The notes below the pieces were generated by a model. It was not told the DNA's origin, did no database searches, and saw nothing but the letters and a program-made list of their open reading frames with translations. This document shows, piece by piece, positions 7,850 to 14,726 of a stretch of 16,546 nt of DNA. Within the stretch, counting starts at the first letter, position 1. Each line of letters starts with the position of its first letter. Source of the DNA: Flavobacteriaceae bacterium (GTDB taxonomy: Bacteria > Bacteroidota > Bacteroidia > Flavobacteriales > Flavobacteriaceae). Position numbers and translations under genes: made by a program. The stretch covers positions 1 to 16,546 of the forward strand of contig DAOUPU010000036.1 of assembly GCA_030625995.1 (NCBI GenBank), in the 5' to 3' direction.

Positions 7850-8921
7850 CTTCATCTTTTATCTCCAAATCTATGATACCACTTCTTTTTGCTCTTATTT
7901 CCCACATTTTTCTCGCTAATTGTTGTAAATCTTCATGACCATCACTTTCATCAACGATCTCTAATCCCAATAAGGTTTCTATAATGTCTTCTTGCGTTAC
8001 CAAACCACTTAAAGAACCATACTCATCCACTACTAATGCAATATGTTCGTGCTCTTCAATAAGTTTGTCGAAAAGAGATTTGATAGGTAAGTTTCTTGAA
8101 GTAATGAATATTTTACGCGCAATCGACTTTAGTGCGTTTTCACCGTTTCCTTTTATTATTGCCTCTAATAACTGATCTTTCAAAATATATCCACTAATGT
8201 TATCTGGAAAATTTGTATAAATGGGAATCCTGGAAAATTTCAATAAAGGGTTTTCTTCATAGAATTTTTGAATCGTCATATTTTCGTTTGCAGTATTCAT
8301 AACTGTTCTCGGTGTCATGATATCCTTAGTTTTAATTTTTTGAAAATCAATGATGTTTTTGATTACCTTGCTTTCGGATTCTATAAAAACACCTTCTTCT
8401 TGAGCAATCTCGGTCATTGCTTGAAAATCTTCTCTACTTACATATGCAACATGAGAATTTTTCCCTACTAGTTTTGTAGTAAGTTCCAGCAACCATAATA
8501 TGCCGGTAACTTTGAGAGGAAACATTAATAGGACAATGGTTTTTGAGGAAAAGTTAGCCAACTCTTTCCAATAATTAGCGCCAATTGATTTTGGGATAAT
8601 CTCAGAAATCACCAAAATTAAAAAAGTCATTATTGCAGATACAATACCCAGGGCGTTATTTCCAGACCCAAAAGTTTTTTCTGCTTGAACACCTACTAGT
8701 ATAGCACCTACCGTATGTGCAATGGTATTAACTGTTAGAATTGAGATTAATGGTTTGTTTATATCATCTTTAAGGTTTTTAAGAACTCTGGCATATTTCT
8801 TATTCTCTTTTTTTTTAATCGCTATAAAAGTTGGTGTAACACTTAAAAGAACAGCCTCCAGAATAGAACACAAAAATGAAAATGTAATGGATATGAGCCC
8901 ATAAATTATAAGTAGTGTCAT
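7845..8921 (-). CDS. CNNM (DUF21) transmembrane protein with CBS pair, CorC/hemolysin-C family
   Basis: A 358-residue inner-membrane protein of the CNNM/CorC group, linked in studied members to Mg2+ or other cation transport. About four hydrophobic segments (roughly 4-26, 58-80, 89-108, 125-150) form the DUF21/CNNM domain, with the signature SEIIPKS (106-112) and a polar intramembrane stretch TVNTIAHT (63-70). A cytoplasmic CBS pair follows: the first around IMTPRTVM (201-208), the second around IALVVDEYGSLSGLVTQEDI (294-313). The protein ends about 40 residues after CBS2, so the C-terminal CorC_HlyC domain of the longer family members is absent. The start gives an immediate membrane helix. 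It follows the terminator of the DUF3078 gene and has no obvious TAnnTTTG of its own. Confidence 0.9.
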   Translation of the reverse strand: MTLLIIYGLISITFSFLCSILEAVLLSVTPTFIAIKKKENKKYARVLKNLKDDINKPLISILTVNTIAHTVGAILVGVQAEKTFGSGNNALGIVSAIMTFLILVISEIIPKSIGANYWKELANFSSKTIVLLMFPLKVTGILWLLELTTKLVGKNSHVAYVSREDFQAMTEIAQEEGVFIESESKVIKNIIDFQKIKTKDIMTPRTVMNTANENMTIQKFYEENPLLKFSRIPIYTNFPDNISGYILKDQLLEAIIKGNGENALKSIARKIFITSRNLPIKSLFDKLIEEHEHIALVVDEYGSLSGLVTQEDIIETLLGLEIVDESDGHEDLQQLARKMWEIRAKRSGIIDLEIKDEE

Positions 8922-8940
8922 AAAAGGGGTTTAACAGCTA

Positions 8941-8974
8941 AGATAAGAAAAGCCCTCTAGATTAGAGAGCTTTT
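8941..8974 (-). terminator. Intrinsic terminator of the DUF3078 gene
   Basis: Read on the minus strand, 8974 to 8948 forms an 11-bp stem (AAAAGCTCTCT with AGAGGGCTTTT, one G-U pair) around a 5-nt loop, followed by TTTTCTTATCTT. On the plus strand the same position is a C-A mismatch, so the structure favours minus-strand transcripts. It lies 34 bp after the DUF3078 stop and just before the CNNM gene. Confidence 0.75.
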
Positions 8975-9007
8975 ATTTATAATGTGCTGAAAATTTTAGT
9001 ATTATGC

Positions 9008-9937
9008 TTAGATAGAATAATTTAAACCGACTAACCAATAGTTTTGTAATTTGTTGTCAATATTATTAAATGTTGCAGTTGGATCATTCAAGATATTTCT
9101 ATTATAATCTAAAGCTTCTTGCTTATTTTGTCTGAGGCCAATCTCAAAACCAACCCCAAGTTTTCCCCAAATAGTATATCCAAAAGTGTTTGTCCAGGTC
9201 CAGTTTGAATAATTCATAGTTTTATAGCTCAGAAATGTAGAAAGTTTTGTTTTGAATTTGAGATCACCAAAATCTCTCATATAATCACCCACAATTTTGG
9301 CCCCAAAAGAAGAGCTGTAAATATTGTCCTTATCACTGCTAAATACGAAATTATAATTAAAAGGGTGGACCACAACTACCAGTCCTTTTGCGGGTGTCCA
9401 CGTTCCACCAACACCGAGATCAAGATAACCGGGGTCATTAAAGTTATTTAAGATAGAAGTTCTATATTCACCAAGAGCTGATACTGCAAATTTATTACCA
9501 AGTTTGTATCCATATAAGGATGATATTTCAAAAACATCTGTAGAGGCGGCGTATCTATCGCTGTCATCAGTACTGTCCTTATTATCTAATTTTACCCAGC
9601 TCATCTTCAAATTTCCTTCATTTTTCCAAAAGAACTTGGTCTCATCCAGATGGGCCATGGCATTAATGGAGAAACCGAAATTTCCAGTTGCAGAATTTGG
9701 AATATCATTAGAATACCAGTTGTTAGAACCGGCAATATTGCCTCCTATTGTACCAAAGGCATTTACGCGCCATCCAGGAAGAGCATCGATTTCAGCTTGA
9801 ATATCATTTACCTTCTGTTCGAGAGCTTTTATAGAGTCCTTTTTAGCTGTTTGTTCTGCCTCAAGTTCTTCTCGTTCTTGTGCATAAAATGTAATCGCGC
9901 CTAGTAATAAGGCAACGGTTAGTAGTGTTTTTTTCAT
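9008..9937 (-). CDS. DUF3078 family secreted beta-barrel protein
   Basis: A 309-residue exported protein. The ATG at 9937 begins MKKTLLTVALLLGAITFYAQ, a classical signal peptide ending near residue 20; an in-frame ATG 39 bp upstream would only add a non-signal extension. A charged helical, probably coiled-coil stretch follows (about 22-54, EREELEAEQTAKKDSIK). The remainder is rich in alternating aromatic beta-strands (GWRVNAFGTIGGN, NYSNWTWTNTFGY) and ends in NYWLVGLNYSI, like an outer-membrane barrel. This pattern fits the Bacteroidota DUF3078 family, whose molecular role is unknown to me. It has its own well-formed promoter upstream and its own terminator downstream, so it is probably monocistronic and well expressed. 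The family name is from recognition, not a search. Confidence 0.85.
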   Translation of the reverse strand: MKKTLLTVALLLGAITFYAQEREELEAEQTAKKDSIKALEQKVNDIQAEIDALPGWRVNAFGTIGGNIAGSNNWYSNDIPNSATGNFGFSINAMAHLDETKFFWKNEGNLKMSWVKLDNKDSTDDSDRYAASTDVFEISSLYGYKLGNKFAVSALGEYRTSILNNFNDPGYLDLGVGGTWTPAKGLVVVVHPFNYNFVFSSDKDNIYSSSFGAKIVGDYMRDFGDLKFKTKLSTFLSYKTMNYSNWTWTNTFGYTIWGKLGVGFEIGLRQNKQEALDYNRNILNDPTATFNNIDNKLQNYWLVGLNYSI

Positions 9938-9965
9938 AATTGTAAGGTTAGTTAATTTTGGAATG

Positions 9966-9994
9966 CAAAAATACAACTATTAAATAAAGTGCAA
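9966..9994 (-). promoter_or_regulatory. Promoter of the DUF3078 gene
   Basis: On the minus strand TTG (9994-9992) is followed after 18 nt by TATTTTTG (9973-9966). This is a full match to the Bacteroidota TTG-N17-23-TAnnTTTG promoter and the best-formed one in the window. The start site would be near 9960, about 23 nt before the ATG. The -33 element sits only a few bp before the stop codon of the upstream DUF2480 gene. Confidence 0.75.
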
Positions 9995-9998
9995 TAAT

Positions 9999-10511
9999 TT
10001 ATTGTTTTATCTTTTTGTATAATGGTACGCTTGAACAGGCTTCACCGTACATAATAGATGTTGCATAGGGGAGCAATTCGTTAATTAATTGAGAATAAGC
10101 TGTTTCCGGAATAATTTTATTAGAACATCCCTTTATTATAATTGGTTTTTCCGTATAATTTTTTACAGGAAATTCACTTATTAGTTTTTGAAATATCGCA
10201 GACTCTAACTCTTTTAAACTCCCTATGACCACTTGTTTAGCAAAAGGAGAAAGAGAAACAGTTATAAGCAGGTAAGCCCATGAAGGTATAATTGCGTCTG
10301 AAGAACAAGTAAGAGCAACATATTTATCTTGATATTTTTTCCAGTTATGATCTTTTACAAATGCACGAAAGTCCTTCTCTTTTAATATTTGCTCTGCAAA
10401 CAGCCATTTTTTTATGTCAAATAGAATGCGTTCTTCCTCCGGGAAAAAATCTTCCAGATCAATCGTAACTAATTTACTATTGGCAACTCTATTTACAATT
10501 TTGTCAGGCAT
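9999..10511 (-). CDS. DUF2480 family protein
   Basis: A 170-residue, apparently cytoplasmic protein of the Bacteroidota-restricted DUF2480 family, often seen near SUF iron-sulfur genes. There is no signal peptide or membrane helix. Recognisable stretches are the N-terminal VNRVANSKLVTIDLEDFFP, then DKYVALTCSSDAIIPSWAYLL (about 62-82) and the C-terminal IIIKGCSNKIIPETAY. Three cysteines (in LTCSS, KGCSN, EACSS) are spread through the second half; whether they bind metal is unknown. It begins 17 nt after the DUF59 stop with no promoter between, so the two are almost certainly co-transcribed. The biochemical function is unknown; the context suggests Fe-S assembly. Confidence 0.85.
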   Translation of the reverse strand: MPDKIVNRVANSKLVTIDLEDFFPEEERILFDIKKWLFAEQILKEKDFRAFVKDHNWKKYQDKYVALTCSSDAIIPSWAYLLITVSLSPFAKQVVIGSLKELESAIFQKLISEFPVKNYTEKPIIIKGCSNKIIPETAYSQLINELLPYATSIMYGEACSSVPLYKKIKQ

Positions 10512-10528
10512 TGAAGGGGGGTTGATAA

Positions 10529-10849
10529 TTATAAAAAACCAAGCTCTAATTTTGCCTCTTCACTCATCATGTCTTGCGTCCAGGTAGGATCAAAGGTTAT
10601 TTCAACTTCAGCATTTCTAACTTCGTCAATGCTTTTAATTTTTTCTTCAACTTCGACCGGCAAAGTTTCAGCCACAGGACAGTTTGGAGAGGTAAGGGTC
10701 ATGAGAACCTTTACATCCATAGTATCGTTTACAAGCACATCATAAATCAATCCTAATTCATAAATATCAACCGGTATCTCGGGATCGTAAATAGTTTTTA
10801 TCATCTCTACAATTTTTACTCCAAGAAGTTCATTTGTGGTGCTTTCCAT
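10529..10849 (-). CDS. DUF59/MIP18 family Fe-S assembly protein (SufT/PaaD-like)
   Basis: A 106-residue cytoplasmic protein that is essentially one DUF59 domain. Members of this family help mature iron-sulfur proteins. The signature DPEIPVDIYELGLIY is at 22-36, and TLTSPNCPVAETLP at 51-64 carries the conserved reactive-type Cys57. The C-terminus TFDPTWTQDMMSEEAK is the usual ending. It is followed by the DUF2480 gene and preceded by sufE 71 bp away. That gap holds a -7 box and an 18-bp palindrome, so it may be transcribed both from sufE and from an internal promoter. I leave the symbol blank because SufT and PaaD-type members cannot be separated by eye. Confidence 0.9.
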   Translation of the reverse strand: MESTTNELLGVKIVEMIKTIYDPEIPVDIYELGLIYDVLVNDTMDVKVLMTLTSPNCPVAETLPVEVEEKIKSIDEVRNAEVEITFDPTWTQDMMSEEAKLELGFL

Positions 10850-10880
10850 TTTCGCTTTTTAAAATCATTCTAAATAAGGG

Positions 10881-10888
10881 CAAAGATA
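10881..10888 (-). promoter_or_regulatory. Candidate -7 element of the DUF59-DUF2480 unit
   Basis: On the minus strand TATCTTTG (10888 down to 10881) is a perfect TAnnTTTG, with a predicted start near 10876, about 27 nt before the DUF59 ATG. No TTG is present at the -33 distance; that region is taken up by the palindrome at 10899-10916. The promoter may therefore depend on an activator. Confidence 0.5.
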
Positions 10889-10898
10889 ATGTATTTAA

Positions 10899-10916
10899 AT
10901 AAATTAGCTAATTTAT
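10899..10916. repeat. 18-bp perfect palindrome, possible operator
   Basis: ATAAATTAGCTAATTTAT reads identically on both strands. It lies between the sufE stop and the -7 box of the DUF59 gene, 10 bp upstream of that box. Position and symmetry suit a dimeric regulator site. A weak AT-rich hairpin in the sufE-DUF59 transcript is the alternative. Confidence 0.45.
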
Positions 10917-10920
10917 AGAA

Positions 10921-11343
10921 TCAACTACTTTTTACCTGATATGCAAGAGCGTATAATTTCAATTGCTTAACCATAGATAATAATCCATTGGCCCGAGTTG
11001 GAGACAAATGTTCTTTTAACCCAATTTTTTCGATAAAAAAAGCGTCGGAATTAAGAATATCTTTAGGAGATTGATTAGAGTAAACCCTTAATAGTAATGC
11101 TATTATTCCTTTGGTCAAAATAGCATCGCTATCAGCAGTAAATATGATTTTATCGTTTTTATAATCGGCATGTAACCAAACCTTTGACTGACATCCTTTT
11201 ATCAAATTGTCATTTGTTTTATATTGGTTCTCTATTAAAGGAAGAGATTTGCCCATTTCAATAATATATTCATATCGTTCCATCCAGTCATCGAACATCC
11301 CAAATTCATCAATAATTTCGTCTTGTAATTCTTTAATAATCAT
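10921..11343 (-). CDS. sufE: SufE family cysteine desulfurase sulfur acceptor
   Basis: A 140-residue cytoplasmic protein that accepts persulfide sulfur from the cysteine desulfurase SufS and passes it to the SufB scaffold. The family fold and length are normal. The acceptor cysteine is Cys51 in IKGCQSKVWL (48-57). The C-terminal part includes GLKEHLSPTRANGLLSM (about 108-124), which is conserved in SufE. The start at 11343 is the only sensible ATG before the sulfur-binding loop. It heads the minus-strand Fe-S cluster (sufE, DUF59, DUF2480), and the core sufBCDS genes are not in this window. It is divergent from the kinase gene across 42 bp that hold two overlapping promoters. A short leader of about 12 nt is predicted. 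Confidence 0.94.
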   Translation of the reverse strand: MIIKELQDEIIDEFGMFDDWMERYEYIIEMGKSLPLIENQYKTNDNLIKGCQSKVWLHADYKNDKIIFTADSDAILTKGIIALLLRVYSNQSPKDILNSDAFFIEKIGLKEHLSPTRANGLLSMVKQLKLYALAYQVKSS

Positions 11344-11353
11344 TTTTTAAACT

Positions 11354-11361
11354 TATTTTTG
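11354..11361 (+). promoter_or_regulatory. -7 element of the kinase/PurF-like operon
   Basis: TATTTTTG is a perfect TAnnTTTG, with a start site expected near 11366-11368, about 20 nt before the kinase ATG. It abuts the opposite-strand box at 11362-11369, making an inverted-repeat promoter. The nearest TTG upstream is 28 nt away, outside the usual range. Confidence 0.6.
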
Positions 11362-11369
11362 CAAAAGTA
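11362..11369 (-). promoter_or_regulatory. -7 element of sufE
   Basis: Minus-strand TACTTTTG (11369 down to 11362) is a perfect TAnnTTTG directly adjoining the plus-strand box. The predicted start is near 11356, about 13 nt before the sufE ATG. No clear -33 TTG is seen, so the two promoters may share polymerase contacts or a regulator. Confidence 0.6.
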
Positions 11370-11385
11370 CATAAATCATCATTAA

Positions 11386-12312
11386 ATGGGAAAGCTTTTA
11401 ATCGTGGGAACTGTGGCATTCGATGCTATTGAAACACCATTTGGAAAAACGGATAAAATTTTAGGGGGTGCAGCTACTTACATCGGATTATCAGCTTCGC
11501 AATTTGGTGTTGATTCAGGGATTGTATCTGTTGTTGGTGGCGATTTTCCGGAAGAATATTTAAAAATGTTGAATGACAGGAATATTGATACTTCAGGTGT
11601 TGAAGTTGTAGAAGACGGGAAAACCTTTTTTTGGAGTGGTAGATATCACAACGATTTAAATACGAGAGATACATTAATAACAGATCTAAATGTACTGGCA
11701 AATTTTAATCCGATTGTACCTGCACATTATTTGGATTCGGAATTTTTAATGCTTGGAAATTTACACCCTTCTGTACAACTGTCTGTTATAAACCAAATTT
11801 CGGTTAGACCAAAATTAGTAGTTTTAGATACTATGAATTTTTGGATGGATAATACTTTGGACGAATTGTTGGAGGTTATTAAAAAGATTGATGTTATAAC
11901 AATTAATGATGAAGAGGCAAGACAGCTAAGTGGTGAATATTCTTTGGTAAGAGCCGCTCAGAAAATTCATAAAATGGGACCAAATTATGTTGTTATTAAG
12001 AAAGGGGAACACGGAGCTTTGCTTTTTAATAATGGAGACGTATTTTTTGCCCCGGCCCTTCCGTTAGAGGAAGTTTTTGACCCAACGGGTGCAGGAGACA
12101 CATTTGCAGGAGGATTTATAGGTTATTTGGCAAGCACCCATGATATTTCCTTTGAAAACATGAAAAGAGCGATTATTTTTGGATCTAACCTCGCATCATT
12201 CAGTGTTGAAAAATTTGGAACAGAGAGAATGGAGGACCTCAGTAATTTAGAGGTACAAAATAGATTACAAGAATTTAAAGAATTAACTCAATTTGAAATT
12301 GAACTGACATAG
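11386..12312 (+). CDS. PfkB/ribokinase family sugar or nucleoside kinase
   Basis: A 308-residue cytoplasmic kinase of the ribokinase superfamily, which phosphorylates a sugar or nucleoside hydroxyl using ATP. The N-terminal substrate-binding segment LGGAATYIGLSAS is at 26-38. The middle has INDEEARQLSG (173-183) and VIKKGEHGALL (203-213). The C-terminal signature DPTGAGDTFAGG is at 232-243, with catalytic base Asp238 and the GAGD anion hole intact. Length is normal. The PurF-like gene starts 26 bp downstream and the small secreted gene follows, so they form one probable operon from the promoter at 11354. That context makes a nucleoside or ribose-type substrate plausible, but this is inference; substrate specificity in the family cannot be read from these motifs. 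Confidence 0.92.
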   Translation: MGKLLIVGTVAFDAIETPFGKTDKILGGAATYIGLSASQFGVDSGIVSVVGGDFPEEYLKMLNDRNIDTSGVEVVEDGKTFFWSGRYHNDLNTRDTLITDLNVLANFNPIVPAHYLDSEFLMLGNLHPSVQLSVINQISVRPKLVVLDTMNFWMDNTLDELLEVIKKIDVITINDEEARQLSGEYSLVRAAQKIHKMGPNYVVIKKGEHGALLFNNGDVFFAPALPLEEVFDPTGAGDTFAGGFIGYLASTHDISFENMKRAIIFGSNLASFSVEKFGTERMEDLSNLEVQNRLQEFKELTQFEIELT

Positions 12313-12338
12313 TTTATATTTATAAAATACTTTAAAAA

Positions 12339-14231
12339 ATGAGTGATGCTATTAAACATGAATGTGGAATTGCACTTGTTAGATTACTGAAACCAATTCA
12401 GTTTTATAGAGAGAAATATGGATCTGCTTTTTATGGAATCAATAAAATGTACTTATTGATGGAAAAGCAACACAATAGAGGGCAGGATGGTGCTGGTTTT
12501 GCAAGTTTAAAGTTCGATGTTAAACCCGGAACAAGATATATAAGTAGAATTAGGTCAATTGATCAGCAACCTATTCAAGATGTTTTTGCTAAGATCAATA
12601 ACCGGTTGAGTACTGTGATACAAGAAAACCCGGACAAGATTGATGATCTAAATTGGCAAATGGAAAATATGCCCTATATGGGAAATGTATTTCTGGGACA
12701 TGTACGCTATGGTACCTTCGGTAAAAACAGCATTGAAAGCGTTCACCCATTTTTACGGCAGAACAATTGGAAACATAAAAATTTGATCGTTGCCGGGAAT
12801 TTTAATATGACGAATTCCTACGAAATATTACAGGAATTAATTGAGATAGGACAACACCCTAAAGAAAATACCGATACGGTAACAATACTTGAAAAAATAG
12901 GACATTTTCTGGATGACGAGGTGTTGGATTTATATTATAAATTCAAGCAACAAGGAATTAGTAAAAAGGATGCATCACCCCTGATAGGTCAGGAATTGAA
13001 CATTCAAAAGATTTTAAACAGAGCGTCTAAAAATTGGGATGGTGGCTATGCAATGGCAGGGCTAATTGGACATGGAGATGCATTTGTTTTAAGAGATCCG
13101 TCAGGAATAAGGCCCGCATATTATTATCATGACGATGAGGTTGTTGTAGTGGCGTCAGAACGTCCGGTTATCCAAACGGTATTCAATGCTGAAATTGACG
13201 AGGTTAAAGAACTGGATAGAGCACATGCTCTAATTATAAAAAAGGACGGTAAAGTTACGGTAGAACAAGTAATGAATCAATTACCTAATAAGGCATGTTC
13301 CTTCGAACGCATCTATTTTTCTCGTGGAAGCGATGCCTCCATTTATGAGGAGAGAAAGAACTTAGGAAAATTTATCTTTCCAAAGATATTACAACACATT
13401 GATAACGATATAAATAACACTGTTTTTTCTTATATTCCAAATACAGCAGAGACATCCTTTTATGGAGTGTCTGAAGCAGCGGAAGATTATTTGAATAAGC
13501 ATAAATTAAAGACAATTCTCGAGGGTAATAAAAACATTTCAGCAAAAAAATTATCTGAGATTCTGTCGGAAAGACCACGTATTGAGAAAATAGCGATCAA
13601 AGACGCCAAGCTAAGAACATTTATAGCCGACGATAATAGTCGAGATGATTTGGTTGCACATGTTTATGATATCACCTATGGTGTGGTGAAACCAACAGAT
13701 AATTTGGTAATTATAGATGATAGTATTGTAAGAGGAACTACCCTGAAAAAAAGTATCATTAAAATATTGGACAGGTTAAACCCAAAGAAAATTGTGGTTG
13801 TTTCTTCTGCCCCGCAAATTCGTTATCCCGATTGTTATGGAATTGACATGGCCAAATTGGAAGAGTTTATTGCGTTTAGAGCAACCCTGGCTTTACTAAA
13901 GGAAAATAATCAATATCATTTGATTGAGGAGATCTATGAAAAATGTATTGACAATTTGAATAATGATCATCCTGAAAATTACGTAAAGGAGATGTACGCA
14001 CCCTTTACAGCGGAACAAATTTCAGATAAAATAGCACAATTATTAAGAACTGAAGATATAAATGCTGAAGTTGAAATTATTTATCAGTCTATAGACAACT
14101 TACACAAAGCCTGTCCGGACAATCCTGGAGATTGGTATTTTACAGGGAATTATCCTACAAAAGGGGGCATGAAAGTTGTTAATAAAGCCTTTATGAATTT
14201 TTATGAAGGGAAAAAAGAAAGAGCGTATTAA
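12339..14231 (+). CDS. Long PurF-like amidophosphoribosyltransferase homolog
   Basis: A 630-residue protein; canonical PurF is about 470-510. PurF transfers glutamine-derived ammonia to PRPP, the first step of purine synthesis. The class II glutaminase part shows a nucleophile candidate Cys9 in ECGIALV after an eight-residue propeptide, HVRYGTFG (121-128) and TDT (178-180). The usual HNGNLTN oxyanion motif reads AGNFNMTN (152-159). FERIYFSRGSD (322-332) replaces the usual FEYIYFARPDS. The phosphoribosyl part has an intact PRPP loop, IIDDSIVRGTT (458-468), and CYGIDMAKLEEFIA. The C-terminal CGQCLACFTG cysteines of B. subtilis-type PurF are absent (ACPDNPGDWYFTG, 591-603). Extra length lies mainly in two insertions, about 85-110 and 190-225, and an elongated stretch near 345-420. 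It may be a paralog, not the purine-pathway enzyme. The fold is certain, the exact reaction is not. Confidence 0.85.
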   Translation: MSDAIKHECGIALVRLLKPIQFYREKYGSAFYGINKMYLLMEKQHNRGQDGAGFASLKFDVKPGTRYISRIRSIDQQPIQDVFAKINNRLSTVIQENPDKIDDLNWQMENMPYMGNVFLGHVRYGTFGKNSIESVHPFLRQNNWKHKNLIVAGNFNMTNSYEILQELIEIGQHPKENTDTVTILEKIGHFLDDEVLDLYYKFKQQGISKKDASPLIGQELNIQKILNRASKNWDGGYAMAGLIGHGDAFVLRDPSGIRPAYYYHDDEVVVVASERPVIQTVFNAEIDEVKELDRAHALIIKKDGKVTVEQVMNQLPNKACSFERIYFSRGSDASIYEERKNLGKFIFPKILQHIDNDINNTVFSYIPNTAETSFYGVSEAAEDYLNKHKLKTILEGNKNISAKKLSEILSERPRIEKIAIKDAKLRTFIADDNSRDDLVAHVYDITYGVVKPTDNLVIIDDSIVRGTTLKKSIIKILDRLNPKKIVVVSSAPQIRYPDCYGIDMAKLEEFIAFRATLALLKENNQYHLIEEIYEKCIDNLNNDHPENYVKEMYAPFTAEQISDKIAQLLRTEDINAEVEIIYQSIDNLHKACPDNPGDWYFTGNYPTKGGMKVVNKAFMNFYEGKKERAY

Positions 14232-14245
14232 ATAAACCCCAACCC

Positions 14246-14725
14246 ATGACAAATTTAAAGAACGTAACATTATTTTTATTTATAGCATTATTCTCCTTTG
14301 GTTTTACACCTAATGAATATGATTTTTCCCAAAAAAAAGCACCATTTACAATTGTTGAAAAAAGCTATTTTTATTATGTTAGTGGGAAAAAGGCAACCAA
14401 CGGATTCAAAATTCAAATAGTTGGAACATTTGAAACTACTAATCTAGAATTTACTACCATTTATTTCCAAAATAGAGAACTGAAAGTTGTTCCAAATTTT
14501 CACCTTAATAAATTTACTTTAGTCGGAGGTTATACTACACTTAGCTCGAAGGACATTCTTGTAGATGAGATCACATTAAATAACAAAGTTGCGAAGAAAA
14601 GCAGTGATGACATTCCGTTTGAACTGGAAGATGACCAGGCCGTTCTAGTTTATCAGATAAACGGTAAAGATTTTTATTATAAGCTCAGTGGCATAGAAAG
14701 ATTGGAAACGGTTTATTATCCGTAA
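14246..14725 (+). CDS. Small secreted protein of unknown function
   Basis: A 159-residue protein I do not recognise. It has a signal peptide (about 1-21, hydrophobic VTLFLFIALFSFGF) without a lipobox cysteine, so it is probably periplasmic or released. The rest is predicted beta-rich with many aromatics (KSYFYYVSG, FTTIYFQN, GKDFYYKLSG) and no cysteine or catalytic motif. It starts 14 bp after the PurF-like stop, so it is probably the last gene of the kinase/PurF-like operon even though it is exported and its neighbours are cytoplasmic. Its stop is 1 bp from the stop of the convergent gene. Confidence 0.7.
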   Translation: MTNLKNVTLFLFIALFSFGFTPNEYDFSQKKAPFTIVEKSYFYYVSGKKATNGFKIQIVGTFETTNLEFTTIYFQNRELKVVPNFHLNKFTLVGGYTTLSSKDILVDEITLNNKVAKKSSDDIPFELEDDQAVLVYQINGKDFYYKLSGIERLETVYYP

Positions 14726-14726
14726 T

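Noticed and set aside
9938..9976. Earlier ATG for the DUF3078 protein.
   Set aside because: It would put 13 residues before a standard signal peptide and would start upstream of the predicted transcription start near 9960.
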